Below, one piece after another: positions 34,068 to 44,074 of a DNA stretch of 64,000 bases (position 1 is the stretch's first letter; each line of letters starts with the position of its first letter). This stretch comes from Candidatus Absconditabacteria bacterium (GTDB taxonomy: Bacteria; Patescibacteriota; Gracilibacteria; Absconditabacterales; Absconditicoccaceae), in the NCBI GenBank assembly GCA_028693445.1, contig JAQUVI010000005.1:62001-126000 (forward strand), written 5' to 3'. The translations under genes were made by a program, and so were the position numbers. A model generated the notes under the pieces. That model did not search any database and was not told the DNA's origin. It saw nothing but the letters and a program-made list of their open reading frames with translations.

Positions 34068-36173
34068 TTAAAACCCATTCATAGTCAAAGTAAGAGTACC
34101 GCTATAACTACCTGGTGCTTGATTAGCTGGTACATTAACCAAAAGTGATACATCATTAGTACTTACTTTACATATTTTATTGCTTTCTGAAGCCTTTGCA
34201 AAAATTTCATAAGGAGCACTATAAAATTGTGTAGGAGTTCAATTATTTCAAGTACAAGCTAAATCACCTTGAACTACAACAGGATCATGAGAGATAAGAA
34301 GATTACTACCAGAAATGGTATTTCATTTTTCGTTGGTTAGATCAGTTGTTTGGATAGTTAACGTCCACCCTCAATCAATACCTTGATAATCTTGACAATA
34401 CCAAGCAGAAGGAAAAGTTCCTGAGAAGGTATAAGGGATACCAATTTTGACATCTTGAGCATTCATATCTAGGGATGTTCAGTAGATACATTCTGTCACT
34501 CATCAGGTGATGTTGAGGGAGATATTTCCTTCAGTTTGACCAGGAAGAAGATTTGTATATTCAATATCATCAAAAGTAGAAGCGTCAGCAGAATAGTCTT
34601 CATCAATATCAAACTCTGCATAAACAGTTTTTTCACCATATCATTCTGATAATAACCAAGATTTTGAACCACTATAAGATTCCCAGTCAGATCGATTAGA
34701 ACCACTGATATTAGAAAATCTCATATATTGACTTCCTGATGCTGAAATAGTTAAAGTAACATTTTGAGAGGCAGTAGTAGAGTCATCATTGTTAATAACA
34801 AAAGATCAGATTTCTTCACCGATAGCAAAGTATGTAGCATGATCAGTAGTAAATTCTACATAAGGAACTCAATTGATATCTATTGCTGTTGCTGTAGTAT
34901 GGAATGTCCAATAATCTGATAAATTTTGAGCATAATATATTTTTACTGTGTCGTTTATGTTTTTGCCCAAAGCAGGCATTCTGACAGTTACTGGCAGACT
35001 AAAATTTATACTCTTTGTACTATCTCCAAATTTGGTAAGAGCAACAACATTATCCAATCATTTAACCGCTCATGTAGTGATCAACAATGGTCATTGTAAA
35101 AGCCCAGTAAATGATTGTCAGTTACTAGTAAGTAATGTTCAGTTATCAAATTGCACTTCTACGGTGTTTTGATAATAATCTTGATTATATCCATTAGTGT
35201 TTTCAGATTTCATCACCGTTTTTGCTAGTATTTCATTTGTGACTCAAGGTAAAAAGCTAATAGGAGAAGATCAGATATAATAGCTTCCATCTAAATTCAA
35301 CAATCCTCATCAAGGATTGTAACTTCTGTTGTTTAATCAGTCAATAAAGTCGCCTGAATTGTCTGTGTCTACGATACTACAGAAATTGTTGTCTGTATCT
35401 GTTTCTTTGTTGTTTCAGAAATAGATAGTAATAGGTGTTGTAGTACAAACATTATTTATATATAGATATTGCAGTATTAATAAATTATCAAAAGCATTGT
35501 TGTCTATATGATAAATAGGATTAAAATTAAGATATAAACGAGTCAAACTAGAAAGCCCAGAGAAATCGCCACTTTCGATAGAAGTAATTTGATTAGAATC
35601 AAGATATAACTCAGTCAAACTAGAAAGCTCAGAGAAAGATTCGCTTTCGATAGAAATAATCTGATTAGAATTAAGAAATAAACGAGTCAAACTAGAAAGC
35701 CCAGAGAAAGATTCTCTTTCGATAGAAGTAATCTGATTAGAATTAAGACTTAAATAAGTCAAACTAGAAAGCCCAGAGAAATCGCCACTTTCGATAGAAG
35801 TAATCTGATTAGAATCAAGATGTAAATAAGTCAAACTAGAAAGCCCAGAGAAAGATTCGCTTTCGATAGAAGTAATCTGATTAGAATTAAGACCTAACTC
35901 AGTCAAACTAGAAAGCCCAGAGAAATCGCCACTTTCGATAGAAGTAATTTGATTATAACCAAAATATAAAGTAGTCAAACTACTATGATTTGTAAATGTC
36001 CCTGGTGCTATACTCGTGATTTTTGGACTTTTATTGGAGAGATTACAACTTGTAGCACTTGTAGCACAATTATAAGGGGCTTGTGTGATGTTGGTGCTAT
36101 TGAGTTCAACAGCAAAAGTAAAAGAAGAGAGAAGCCCAATGATAATAATACCTGCAGAAAATATTTTTTTCAT
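34068..36173 (-). CDS. secreted leucine-rich-repeat surface protein
   Basis: 701 codons, ATG 36173 to TAA 34068-34070. Signal peptide (FSAGIIIIGLLSSFTFAVEL), then eight 24-residue LRR units of the form FSGLSSLTxLxLNSNQITSIES (about residues 60-245), then about 450 residues of Thr/Ser/Asn-rich beta modules with a dockerin-like DTDNSGDFIDG stretch. The first 252 codons hold no UGA, whereas the C-terminal part does. No sorting signal or C-terminal anchor is evident. The LRR pattern with Phe-Ser and Asn-Gln-Ile resembles BspA/internalin-like adhesion repeats; role inferred. Confidence 0.85.
35524..35985 (-). repeat. 72-bp tandem repeats encoding LRR units
   Basis: Six nearly identical 72-bp units, with AAACTAGAAAGCCCAGAGAA and TCGATAGAAGTAAT recurring every 72 bases on the plus strand. 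Divergence between units is only a few bases, so the array is recent and can probably expand and contract. Confidence 0.85.
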
Positions 36174-36438
36174 TATAGAAATTATAAAAAATAAACTTAT
36201 CCAAGTATATTCATAAAAACTTTTTTGTCAAAAAAACGAATAGTTTTTTGTTAGTTAGATTGCCACGATAACACTCGCAATGACAGAAAAATATCTCAAT
36301 AAAAAACCAGTTACCACCTATTCAAACTTTTTGTCATACTTTTGTCAGTTTTTTTCTTTTTTTGGATTAGTAAAATTCTCGTGCTTTCATGAAAGAGCGA
36401 AAAATAAAAAGAAAAAAAAATGTTTAACTTAAAAACTA
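36174..36438. other. intergenic region with a degenerate REP-like element
   Basis: A 265-bp divergent spacer between the LRR gene and the papain-like lipoprotein gene. It contains AGATTGCCACGATA + ACACTCGCAATGACA (36257-36286), a diverged copy of the dispersed palindrome. Promoters for both flanking genes should lie here; I see no clear -35/-10 pair. Confidence 0.5.
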
Positions 36439-37290
36439 ATGCTTATGAAAACAAAAATTGTTGTCCTATTGGTGATAGGAATTGTGGCTATGTTTGTAGC
36501 AGGATGTGAAAAAGACGATATTGTCATCGATGAAAATCAGAATCTTGTTGATGATGTCTTGTCAGATGAAAATCGGCCCAAATCTTTGGGGGAGTTTGTA
36601 CCAGAAGATGATCAATTCTTCAAAGAAAATGTGTTGGACTATGATTATGAATCCGAAAGCAATATTCAGAAAAGCAGCGATGCTATGTATGATATTGTCA
36701 ATAATGCACTTTCTGTTTGGTCAATTCCTACTTATGCGTTTCGGTGTTATGATAACTATAAATGGGCGTATAGGCATGTTCGACAGCCAAATGGAACTAG
36801 TTGTTCTTGGACTTCGTATGTAATTTGTACGGGAAATATTGCTGCGGTTTGTGGTCATGATTATCCTGTAAATGTTGATCAGGTATATTTGGTTAAAAAT
36901 GGGTGTGGTGGTTCTAAGCTTATAACAAAACTTAGAGATTATGCCAATACTACCGATAGAAATATTGTAAAAGCGAGAACGATTAGTTTGCAAAAAAGCA
37001 CAACAGAGTCCTTATCTGTTTTTAAAAAAATGATGCTTTTGATGTATGTAAACAAAACTCCTTTTGTGACTATTGCTATGTCTGGAAATTATACTCATTA
37101 TGTAACAATTTATAGTATTTATTGGAAAAGAGGAATTATTGGATCTAAAATTTATTTTACTGATTCGTTGGATCCTGATCGAGGATCGTTTGATAAAAAT
37201 GTAAAATATATGGATCTTTGGGATTTCTATTGCGCCATGAAAAATAATGCCAATAGTTATTATAATTTTTTGGAATTACTTCCTCGGTAA
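36439..37290 (+). CDS. lipoprotein with C39/papain-like peptidase features
   Basis: 283 codons, ATG 36439 (or 36445) to TAA 37288. Lipobox FVAGCEKDD (Cys23), acid-rich linker, then QPNGTSCSWTSYVICTGN with a Cys at the start of a helix, GNYTHYVTIYSI with a His, and YFTDSLDPDRGSF with an Asp: the Cys-His-Asp order of C39-like peptidases. Not one UGA codon occurs although it has about 15 glycines, and it contains five CGA/CGG codons in 283, more than neighbours. That usage is unlike the host and suggests recent acquisition. Confidence 0.72.
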   Translation: MLMKTKIVVLLVIGIVAMFVAGCEKDDIVIDENQNLVDDVLSDENRPKSLGEFVPEDDQFFKENVLDYDYESESNIQKSSDAMYDIVNNALSVWSIPTYAFRCYDNYKWAYRHVRQPNGTSCSWTSYVICTGNIAAVCGHDYPVNVDQVYLVKNGCGGSKLITKLRDYANTTDRNIVKARTISLQKSTTESLSVFKKMMLLMYVNKTPFVTIAMSGNYTHYVTIYSIYWKRGIIGSKIYFTDSLDPDRGSFDKNVKYMDLWDFYCAMKNNANSYYNFLELLPR

Positions 37291-37399
37291 TATGGTTTTG
37301 GGGAGGTTTACCTCCCCAGTTTCTTTCGCTTATTCTTGTGATTTTTTGTTTTGTTATTGTTTTTTTGAGAACATTTTATTTCTGTTCACTGTTTTTCTG

Positions 37400-38947
37400 A
37401 TGATTCAAAAAATCAGAACGTATACGCATCTGGGGCTTCAAGGATATGAAATTGTGGTAGAAGCGGATGCAAATAATTCTATTCCTTCTATTGAAATTAT
37501 TTGACTGCCTGATGCGGCTATCAAAGAATCCAAAGAAAGGATTAGAGCGACGTTTAGAAATGTCGGAATTACGATTCCCAATAAAAAGTTTATTTTGAAT
37601 CTGGCACCTTCGGATATCAAAAAGGTTGGGACAAGTTTTGACCTGCCGATGGCAGTGGCACTTTTGTTTCTGATATTTGAGGATCATGTTTTTGTTCCAA
37701 GATTTTTCGGGGAATCTTTGTTTTTTGGAGAGCTTTGACTTGATTGATGTTTGAAGCCAGTTAATGGTCTTTTGCCTTGCGTGATTGATGCGGTGAAACG
37801 TGGCTATACGACATTTTTTATCCCAGCAGAAAATGTGTATGAGTTGGAGTATATTCCTTGAATAACCTTGTATCCGCTTGCTCATTTCCAACAAGTTTTG
37901 GAGTTTTTTTTGTATGGCAAGGAAATTGAAGCGGTAAATCAACCAAAGCAACTTCCTGAAATGAATTATAATGTTGTTTGAGGTGTTGATTTCCAGCATA
38001 TCAAAGGACTACTTTTTGCTAAGAGAGCTTTGGCTATTGCTGCAGCATGATTTCATAACTTATTGTTGGTTGGAGCTCCAGGAAGTTGAAAGACATTGTT
38101 GAGTAAGGCAATCCAATGAATATTGCCACCTTTGTCATTTGAAGAAATATTGGAAGTAAGTCAGATTTATTCTGTTGTGTGAAAATTACACAAAGATCAG
38201 CCATTGATTTTGCAAAGACCGTATAGGCAAATTCATCATACGGCTTCTAAGATTTCTATTGTATGATGAGGTGCTGCGTTGACGCCAGGAGAAGTGAGTT
38301 TGGCACACAAAGGAATATTGTTTTTTGATGAATTGACTGAGTTTCCAAGAGAGGTTTTGGAAGTACTTAGACAGCCATTGGAAGATAGTGTTATAAATAT
38401 TTCTAGGGTATCTGGAAGTATCCAATATCCTGCAAATTTTATGTTTGTTGCGTCGATGAATCCTTGTAAATGCGGATATTATAAAGACAAAGATAAGCCA
38501 TGTATTTGTTCATTTGCGGATATCAAAAGATATCAAAGTAAAATATCTGGACCACTTTTGGATAGAATTGATATGATTTTGGAAATACCAAGAACGCCAG
38601 TTGATAATTTATTGGACGATAATTTGGAGGAAACTTCGGCAAATTTTAGAAAAAAGGTTTTGTCTGCTCGAAGTTATCAGCAAAAAAGATTTCAATGACT
38701 TTGATTGACAGCAAATGCTCATATGAAATCCCAACATTTATCTGAGTTTGTACCTTTGGAATCCGCGTGTACGGATTTTCTCAAAGAAGCTGCTTATAAA
38801 CTTACTCTTTCGCCAAGAGTAATTCATAGAATTATTAAACTTGCTAGGACTATTGCTGATATGGAAGGAAAGGAACATGTCGATATTCCTTGTTTGGCAG
38901 AGTCGTTGCAATATAGAAATAGGACTTTTTTTGTGGAGTCAGAGTAA
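37400..38947 (+). CDS. comM: ComM/YifB family Mg-chelatase-like ATPase
   Basis: 515 codons, ATG 37400 to TAA 38945. An N-terminal ComM-type domain (IEIIGLPDAAIKESKERIR), Walker A LLVGAPGSGKTLLSKAI where one loop Gly is UGA, Walker B KGILFFDELTEF, the SIVGGGAALTPGEVSLAH region, zinc-like NPCKCGYYKD ... CICS, and the C-terminal Mg_chelatase_C. ComM is a hexameric helicase that promotes branch migration in natural transformation. Most Arg are AGA; one CGA in SA-CGA-SYQQKR lies where Arg is usual, the main exception to the CGA=Trp reading. Confidence 0.9.
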
Positions 38948-38954
38948 TTAGTTT

Positions 38955-38989
38955 AGATTCCGACTCCAAATCATTTAGGTCGGAATGAC
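38955..38989. repeat. dispersed palindromic repeat (REP-like)
   Basis: AGATTCCGACTCC, spacer, GGTCGGAATGACA: third close copy of the ATTCCGAC/GTCGGAAT element, 8 bases after the comM stop. Confidence 0.8.
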
Positions 38990-39052
38990 AACATGGAGTA
39001 ATTTATCTATTCAAGATGCAAGATCTTCTTTTATCTATTAAATATTTTTCTT

Positions 39053-39433
39053 ATGCTTATCAAAGATTTTACTGATGTTCTTGCTTGGCAAAAAGCCCAA
39101 GCTTTTGCTGTGACAGCTATTACTACACTTGGTGGTAATGATGATATTACCTTGAAATATGAAATTATTAAAGCAGCATTAAGTGTGCCATCTGCTATTG
39201 CTGCTGGTTTTGAAAGACGATCTCAAGGTGAGTTCAAAGAATTTCTTTATCTTGCTAAATCAAAATCAGCAGAGGTTCGTACTTTGCTTTTGGTAGCAAA
39301 AGATATCCAAGAGATTGACCAATCAACCTGTGATGATCTTGTTTCTCAGGTCGAAGATGTTTCAAAACTTATTTATGGTTTTATAAAGACATTTATCGAC
39401 AAAAAGAAAAAAACCACAGAAGCTGTGGCTTAG
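39053..39433 (+). CDS. four-helix-bundle protein (23S rRNA IVP/S23 family)
   Basis: 126 codons, ATG 39053 to TAG 39431. FTDVLAWQKAQAFAV at the start and GFERxSQGEFKEFLYLAKS-like middle are the signature of the bacterial four-helix-bundle family named after 23S rRNA intervening-sequence proteins. No UGA codon. The family is common as orphan genes in CPR and Bacteroidota; its function is not settled. The gene stands alone between a REP element and a convergent lipoprotein gene. Confidence 0.82.
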   Translation: MLIKDFTDVLAWQKAQAFAVTAITTLGGNDDITLKYEIIKAALSVPSAIAAGFERRSQGEFKEFLYLAKSKSAEVRTLLLVAKDIQEIDQSTCDDLVSQVEDVSKLIYGFIKTFIDKKKKTTEAVA

Positions 39434-39485
39434 TTGCTGTGGATTTTATCTTGTTTTTTTCTTGCATCTTGAATAGATTTTTTGC

Positions 39486-40121
39486 TTATATTGTCCATTC
39501 GTTATGGATTATTGCTCTAATTTTCCACTCGTTGTCTTCTTGTTGGAGAACAAGTGTTAAACTTTTTCGATCCATTCATTCGTATTCTGGATTGATACCT
39601 GGTACAAAATATTCTATGGTTGAAACTCCTGTGTAAATATCTTCTAAATTGTTAATTGTATTTCCTCTTTGAAAATTTTGATCATAATGCTTTTCTGACA
39701 TTTGCTCGAAATCAACATCATAGACATATCTCTTGAGATAGCTTTTGAAGGTCATCAAAATAGGATCCCCAGTACCATCTTCTGATCATCGTACATATTG
39801 TGTTTCTGATTCGAAAGCTTGTTTGAGTTCATCTTTTTGTAGTGTGATATGTGTGTCGATATCTACATAGCTATAAGGAGAAAAACGGATTCATTCTTTA
39901 CTTGTAACCTTTGTTAAATTATCCATATTTTTGTCTTTGAGTGCTTTGATTGTATAGTCGACAACCTGTTTCTTGTTTGTTATGTCTATTTGAATTTCTG
40001 GTTCTTCTACAATAATTTCTTCTTTGATTTCAGTTTCTTCAGTAGGACTTATTGTGATTTTTGTACATCAAACCAAAATGATAGAAAATCCAAATGTGAA
40101 AATAATGATAAATTGTTTCAT
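39486..40121 (-). CDS. lipoprotein with NTF2-like domain
   Basis: 211 codons, ATG 40121 to TAA 39486-39488. Lipobox ILVGC (Cys19; its Gly is UGA), a Glu/Thr/Ile-rich linker, and a C-terminal alpha+beta domain (VVDYTIKALKDKNMDNLTKV ... WKIRAIIHNEW) with the shape of an NTF2/SnoaL-like cone. A similar lipoprotein architecture is frequent in CPR. Role unknown; anchored outside the membrane. Confidence 0.75.
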
Positions 40122-40208
40122 GATGTTTAATAAAAATTAAATTCTGATTTTATTTCATATGGATATTGAAAATAGATATAAATTCAAGCTTTGTTCTTTT
40201 TATAAAAA

Positions 40209-40238
40209 AAATCCCTCGTATATTTTGTGAGGGATTTC
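40209..40238 (-). terminator. terminator of the 33-codon gene
   Basis: AAATCCCTC and GAGGGATTT form a 9-bp stem; on the minus strand it is followed by TTTTTTTAT. It lies 18 bases after the small gene's stop, which supports that gene being transcribed. Confidence 0.75.
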
Positions 40239-40255
40239 TATGCTTTGGTAATCAT

Positions 40256-40357
40256 TTATGCAGCAGCTTCTTCAGTTGCTTCTTCAGTTGCTTCTTCTGT
40301 TGTTTCAGTAGTTACTTCTTCAGCAGCTACTTCTGGTGTTGTTGTTTCGTCTGTCAT
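40256..40357 (-). CDS. 33-residue acidic Thr/Glu/Ala protein
   Basis: ATG 40357 to TAA 40256-40258. Composition is almost only Thr, Glu, Ala and Val in EEVTTETTEEATEEATEEAA-type repeats. No signal peptide. The strong terminator right behind it and the isolated intergenic location make it a real short transcript; whether the peptide is made is unproven. It is too short for routine gene callers. Confidence 0.5.
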   Translation of the reverse strand: MTDETTTPEVAAEEVTTETTEEATEEATEEAAA

Positions 40358-40533
40358 CTCTCTTTCGATTAGAAATTAAAAATCGCGTGTTATCATAATG
40401 ATTTCATCACGACTGATATGATATGGTTTATTTTATAGAAAGCAAGCACTTAATCTGTTTTTTCTTTGTATTGATTTTTTATTGCCAGAAAGTACATATA
40501 GTTATATGTTTTTTTATTTTCTTTTTTCTGACT

Positions 40534-41406
40534 ATGAAAGCAAAACCGAAAAAAAATTTGGCTAAAAAGGTTGTTTCAAAACAATCGGTAGCAAAAAAAC
40601 CAGTTTCTGTTTCTAAAAAACCAGAGAGAAACTTTTGGTTATCGTTTCTTGCGATTGCTAATATCTTGGCTTTTGGTGCTGTAGTTGTTGTAAATTATTT
40701 GGCAACATCATTGCCTATTTGATGATTGTCTACATGAGCATTGTCAGATTTGTACCCAAATCTTTTTGTACCAGTTGGTATGACATTTTCTATTTGGGGA
40801 TTAATTTATTTGTTGGTTTTGGGATTTGTGGTTTGGCAATTGGTTGATTTATTTAGAAAAAATAGTCTTGGGATTACAAAGAAAATTGGAATCTGGTTTC
40901 TTTTGTCATGTATGGCTAATATTGGTTGGATTTTTGCATGGCATTATCAACAAGTATTGCTTTCTGTGGTAATTATGTTGTTGTTTTTGGTTGTCTTGAT
41001 TGTGATAGCACAAAAAGTTTCTATTGGAAAAAAACTGGGAAATTGGAAAGATAAATTGTTTTTACAAATTCCATTTTCTGTCTACTTGTGACGAATTTCT
41101 GTTGCTACTATAGCAAATGTTTCTACTTTTTTGGTTAATTTTGGATGGAGTATGTGGTGAATGACAGATGTCTTTTGGACAATTGTTGTGATAGTTGTTG
41201 CAGCACTTCTTGCTTTGATAAGTCTGTGGAAGAAATATGATGTTGTATATGCATTGGTTATAGTTTGGGCCTTTGTAGGGATTATTCTCAAAAGACTCGC
41301 TGTCGATCCTGTCTATGCAATGCCAATACTTTGGACACTTGGAATTTGTATAGCTGTGATTAGTGGAGGAATTTGATGGAGATTGCCAGAGTGGAAAAAA
41401 AGATAA
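40534..41406 (+). CDS. TspO/MBR-like tryptophan-rich membrane protein
   Basis: 290 codons from ATG 40534 (Lys-rich start MKAKPKKNLAKK); the frame is open upstream but without a better start. Five or more helices with VPVGMTFSIWGLIYLLVLGF, ANIGWIFAWHYQQ and YLGWISVATIANVS. The Trp of YLGWI is CGA (41092-41094), an invariant family position. TspO relatives bind porphyrins or sterols; the long form with an extended C-terminus is common in bacteria and has no known ligand. A bidirectional terminator follows. Confidence 0.8.
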
Positions 41407-41427
41407 TTGAAATAAATTTTATATAGA

Positions 41428-41453
41428 AAAAAGAGGCTTTTTTGCCTCTTTTT
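41428..41453. terminator. bidirectional rho-independent terminator
   Basis: AAAAAGAGGC / GCCTCTTTTT, 10-bp stem with TTTTTT loop, T-runs on both strands. It serves the TspO-like gene (+) and the secreted-protein gene (-) whose stop is three bases away. Confidence 0.88.
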
Positions 41454-41455
41454 AT

Positions 41456-41836
41456 TTATTTGTTATTTCTTACCATTCCATTTCTTTGACCATTTCCTAG
41501 TCATTGTTTTTGTCCTGATCAATCTTTTTGTCCAAGTCAAAGTTCTGCTTTTAGTTTGTTGTAAGTTGTTGTATCGCCTTTTGCGTAAGCATCTCTCATA
41601 GCAATAAATGATTTGAATTGTGCTTCTGTTGTGATTTTGTTGAGCACACCTTTACCAGCCATAAGATTTTTCCATTCTGTGTAATTGTTTGTTTCCAATG
41701 CTTTTTGCATTGATTCGTGTCTTACAGGGTCTGTAGGATTTGGATTTTGAACTCCTGGTGTTCCTTGATAAGCAAATGTGGAAACAGCTGCTAATCACCC
41801 TGCGGTGATTAATCAAGCAAGTAGTAGTTTTTTCAT
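41456..41836 (-). CDS. small secreted protein with Gly/Gln/Asn-rich tail
   Basis: 126 codons, ATG 41836 to TAA 41456-41458. Signal peptide (LLLAGLITAGGLAAVSTFA), a short helical domain (ALETNNYTEWKNLMAGKG ... FKSFIAMRDAYAKGD), then a tail of Gly, Gln, Asn and Lys (GLGQKDGSGQKQGLGNGQ). Several of the tail glycines are UGA. Similar small proteins recur in related genomes to my recollection, without function. Confidence 0.75.
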
Positions 41837-42186
41837 GTTGATAGTATAAAAGAATAAAATTGCATAATATACCAATAGATATTCTCATTTGTATATATTA
41901 TTGCGTGTGTAGTATACGGATAAAGTGTAAGAGGTGTGTAAAAGTTTTTAAATAAAAAATATAGCAGTTTTAAACTGTTTACTATAATTATAAAAATATA
42001 ATTTTTATTTAGAAAATTTATTTTTTTTGTATTTTAAATATAAGTAGTAACTTATTCAAAAAACAATTAATCACAAAATTCTAATAATTATATGTAGCTT
42101 TCAAGTTAATATGTATGTTATAATAAATCATATTATAAGAAAAAATATATTTATAATTATTTTTTTATGTTTTTTTAATGATTTCA
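41837..42186. other. 350-bp A/T-rich intergenic region
   Basis: Extremely A/T-rich, no ORF of note in either strand, no hairpin with a G/C stem. It holds the promoter of the secreted-protein gene on the minus strand. Confidence 0.5.
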
Positions 42187-42564
42187 TTATTTAATAAATC
42201 CAATGTATAAGAAAACTAATCCTAGTATAAATGAAAATATAGTTATTAATCGTGATTTTTTTGCTATGTTAATAGACATTTTCATCAGATTGTTTGGTAG
42301 AATGAATAGACTTAATCCTTTTATTGTAGCTATTCGTCCAATAATTGTAACAAGTAATCATCGATGTCGAGTCCATACATTGTATGAGAAAATGATAATC
42401 ATTCCTACGATAGTTGTGATCCACGCAGCAAGAAATGTTAGTCCAGGACTTTTGATAAAATCATCCAAAAGTTTTTTCATAGATGAAGGATTAATCAGTG
42501 TTCATAATCCAATAGCTAAATAGACAACCGCTGCAAATTTTGAAATTAAAATAGCGTTTTCCAT
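42187..42564 (-). CDS. small three- to four-helix membrane protein
   Basis: 125 codons, ATG 42564 to TAA 42187-42189. Hydrophobic segments at about 5-22, 45-63, 70-90 and 105-122. The middle reads NVWTWHWGLLVTIIGWIATI followed by KG with Trp from CGA three times; GW-x-x-x-x-KG is a recurrent pattern in small membrane proteins of this kind. No function known. Confidence 0.72.
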
Positions 42565-42641
42565 GAGAAAAAAAATTAAAGGATAAAGGTTGTATGAGTA
42601 GAAGATATCCTTTTTTTATATGTTTTCAAGAATAAAAAAAA

Positions 42642-42659
42642 TCACAGCTTTTGCTGTGA
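42642..42659 (-). terminator. orphan terminator-like hairpin
   Basis: TCACAGC-TTTT-GCTGTGA followed on the minus strand by TTTTTTTATTC. No minus-strand gene is recognisable upstream of it (42660-43030), so it may end an unknown RNA or be a relic. Confidence 0.5.
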
Positions 42660-42849
42660 AATGTTTCGGAGCACAGCAACGGAGTTGCGAACTTTTTTCA
42701 GTACAGTTCCCGACTATGATTTATGACAACTGCTAAATCTAGAGTATTTGGATTTTGGGGAATATAAGTGAAAAGTTTGGAGTCCTGTGTCTGACTATTG
42801 TGTAATCCGTGGTAAGGATGGTAAATTTAGGAGGCAAAGGAAATAAGTT

Positions 42850-42877
42850 TCTAATAAGAGCTAGTAATGCGAACTAT
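42850..42877 (+). repeat. 28-base direct repeat, copy 1
   Basis: TCTAATAAGAGCTAGTAATG + CGAACTAT. Copy 2 at 45090-45117 matches in 23 of 28 positions. Both are intergenic within the island. Confidence 0.65.
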
Positions 42878-42975
42878 ATTAATATGATTTATTAAATTTG
42901 ATAAAATACTATAATTGAAATGATTATGAAAAAGTCTTGATTTGTATTTTTTTATGGATATACATAAATACATCT

Positions 42976-43022
42976 ATCTTGTCAAGATAATGTTTGACAT
43001 ACATCTTGTTGTATAATATATT
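42976..43022 (+). promoter_or_regulatory. promoter and palindromic operator of the antitoxin-toxin pair
   Basis: TTGACA (42994-42999) and TATATT (43017-43022) are 17 bases apart; a TATAAT overlaps at 43012. Just upstream is the perfect palindrome ATCTTG-T-CAAGAT (42976-42988), a plausible autoregulatory operator. Confidence 0.6.
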
Positions 43023-43031
43023 TAATCCGTA

Positions 43032-43520
43032 ATGGATACAAAAATGACCTATTCTACTAAAAAAATTGCCAAATTCTTTATAGAAAAGGCTAATTCTCAA
43101 AAAATAGAAACTTCTGATGGACTTATTGTAGAGTGAATTACTAACTTAAAACTTCAAAAGATAATATATTTCGCTCATGCATATTTTTTAGTAAAAACAA
43201 GTAGTCCATTAGTGGATGAAACATTTCAAGCTTGGAATTTATGACCAGTTTTGAAAAGTTTGTATATGGAATTAAAAGGTTTTGGAGATAATTCTATTTC
43301 TAGTGATGCTATACAAGAAGATATTAAAGATATTTCTACTGATGATGTTTCTATTCTTGATAATGTTTGGACCGATATGGGTAAATTTTCTGCTTTCGAA
43401 TTAGTTAGAATGTCTCATGACCATTGACCATGGGTAGATTTTTATAAGGCATGAGTGAGTGATATAGAGATTCCAAATGATATAATAAAAGAACAATTTT
43501 CTAAAATATTTATTGACTAA
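43032..43520 (+). CDS. Panacea-domain antitoxin (SocA/DUF4065-like)
   Basis: 162 codons, ATG 43032 to TAA 43518. VEGITNLKLQKIIYFAHAYF, then EXFxAWNLGPVLKSLYMEL-type segment and HDHGPWVDFY match the Panacea domain, described as an antitoxin module paired with many unrelated toxins. UGA encodes the Gly in EGITN, LGPV and HGPW. The next gene starts eight bases after the stop, so the pair is an operon. An upstream palindrome at 42976 suggests autoregulation. Confidence 0.85.
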
Positions 43521-43527
43521 ATAAGAA

Positions 43528-43947
43528 ATGGCTAAGCTTCTTTCAACAACAGCACATGATGCCATTCTTGCACAAACTAAATCTGATTCTAAAGTCAGAT
43601 TTAGTTTTAAATATTGTAAGCTGAAGAGAAATTTTTGTTTAACAGAGCTTCAACCTACAGAGATAGAAAAGTTCTTTAAGAAATTATGAGAAAACGAAGA
43701 CCTGACAACTCATCAATTTTGTAATAAAGGAAGAACTAACTGATGATTTTCTATCTATTCTGATAGTAGTGAGTCATATAAAATATTAAAACAAGAATTT
43801 CCCGCTTTTGATTTGTTTGGACATTTTTGGATAACCTGAATTCCCACTAAGGGTACATTTAGAATTATGGGAACTAGAAAGAATGAAACAATATATGTAC
43901 TATTAGTAGACCATGAATGAAAAATAGATAAAGAAGCTCATAAATAA
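43528..43947 (+). CDS. candidate toxin partner of the Panacea antitoxin
   Basis: 139 codons, ATG 43528 to TAA 43945. FSFKYCKLKRNFCLTEL, a helix (EIEKFFKKLGENEDLT), and beta-rich KGTFRIMGTRKNETIYVLLV + DHEGKIDKEAH. The order helix-beta with a final D-x-E/H-K stretch recalls small RNase-like proteins of unnamed families often beside Panacea genes; I cannot assign an active site. The toxin role is inferred from operon position. Confidence 0.65.
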
Positions 43948-44074
43948 AAATTTCATATGTTATGAAGTATAAGAATAAAATAATTTTCAAATTATTTCAG
44001 ACTTTTCTAAAAAATTAAAATCTAGAAGAAAAGAGTCTTATTTAGAATAAGACTTTATTTTTTGATATATTTTT

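Larger units (their letters stand above)
42565..43031. other. 467-bp region at the left edge of the accessory island
   Basis: No convincing gene. It holds a minus-strand terminator-like hairpin (42642-42659), a GTTGCGAAC sequence (42684) shared with the end of the recombinase gene at 53134, one copy of a 28-base repeat (42850-42877) and the promoter of the antitoxin gene. In one frame 42663-42775 reads ...NGVANFFQYSS..., which may be the degenerate tail of a recombinase-like gene. Confidence 0.5.

Noticed and set aside
35524-35985. CRISPR-like 72-bp periodicity
   Set aside because: The repeats are coding LRR units in one continuous frame.
37376-37999. 207-codon minus-strand ORF inside comM
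   Set aside because: Antisense shadow of a conserved gene.
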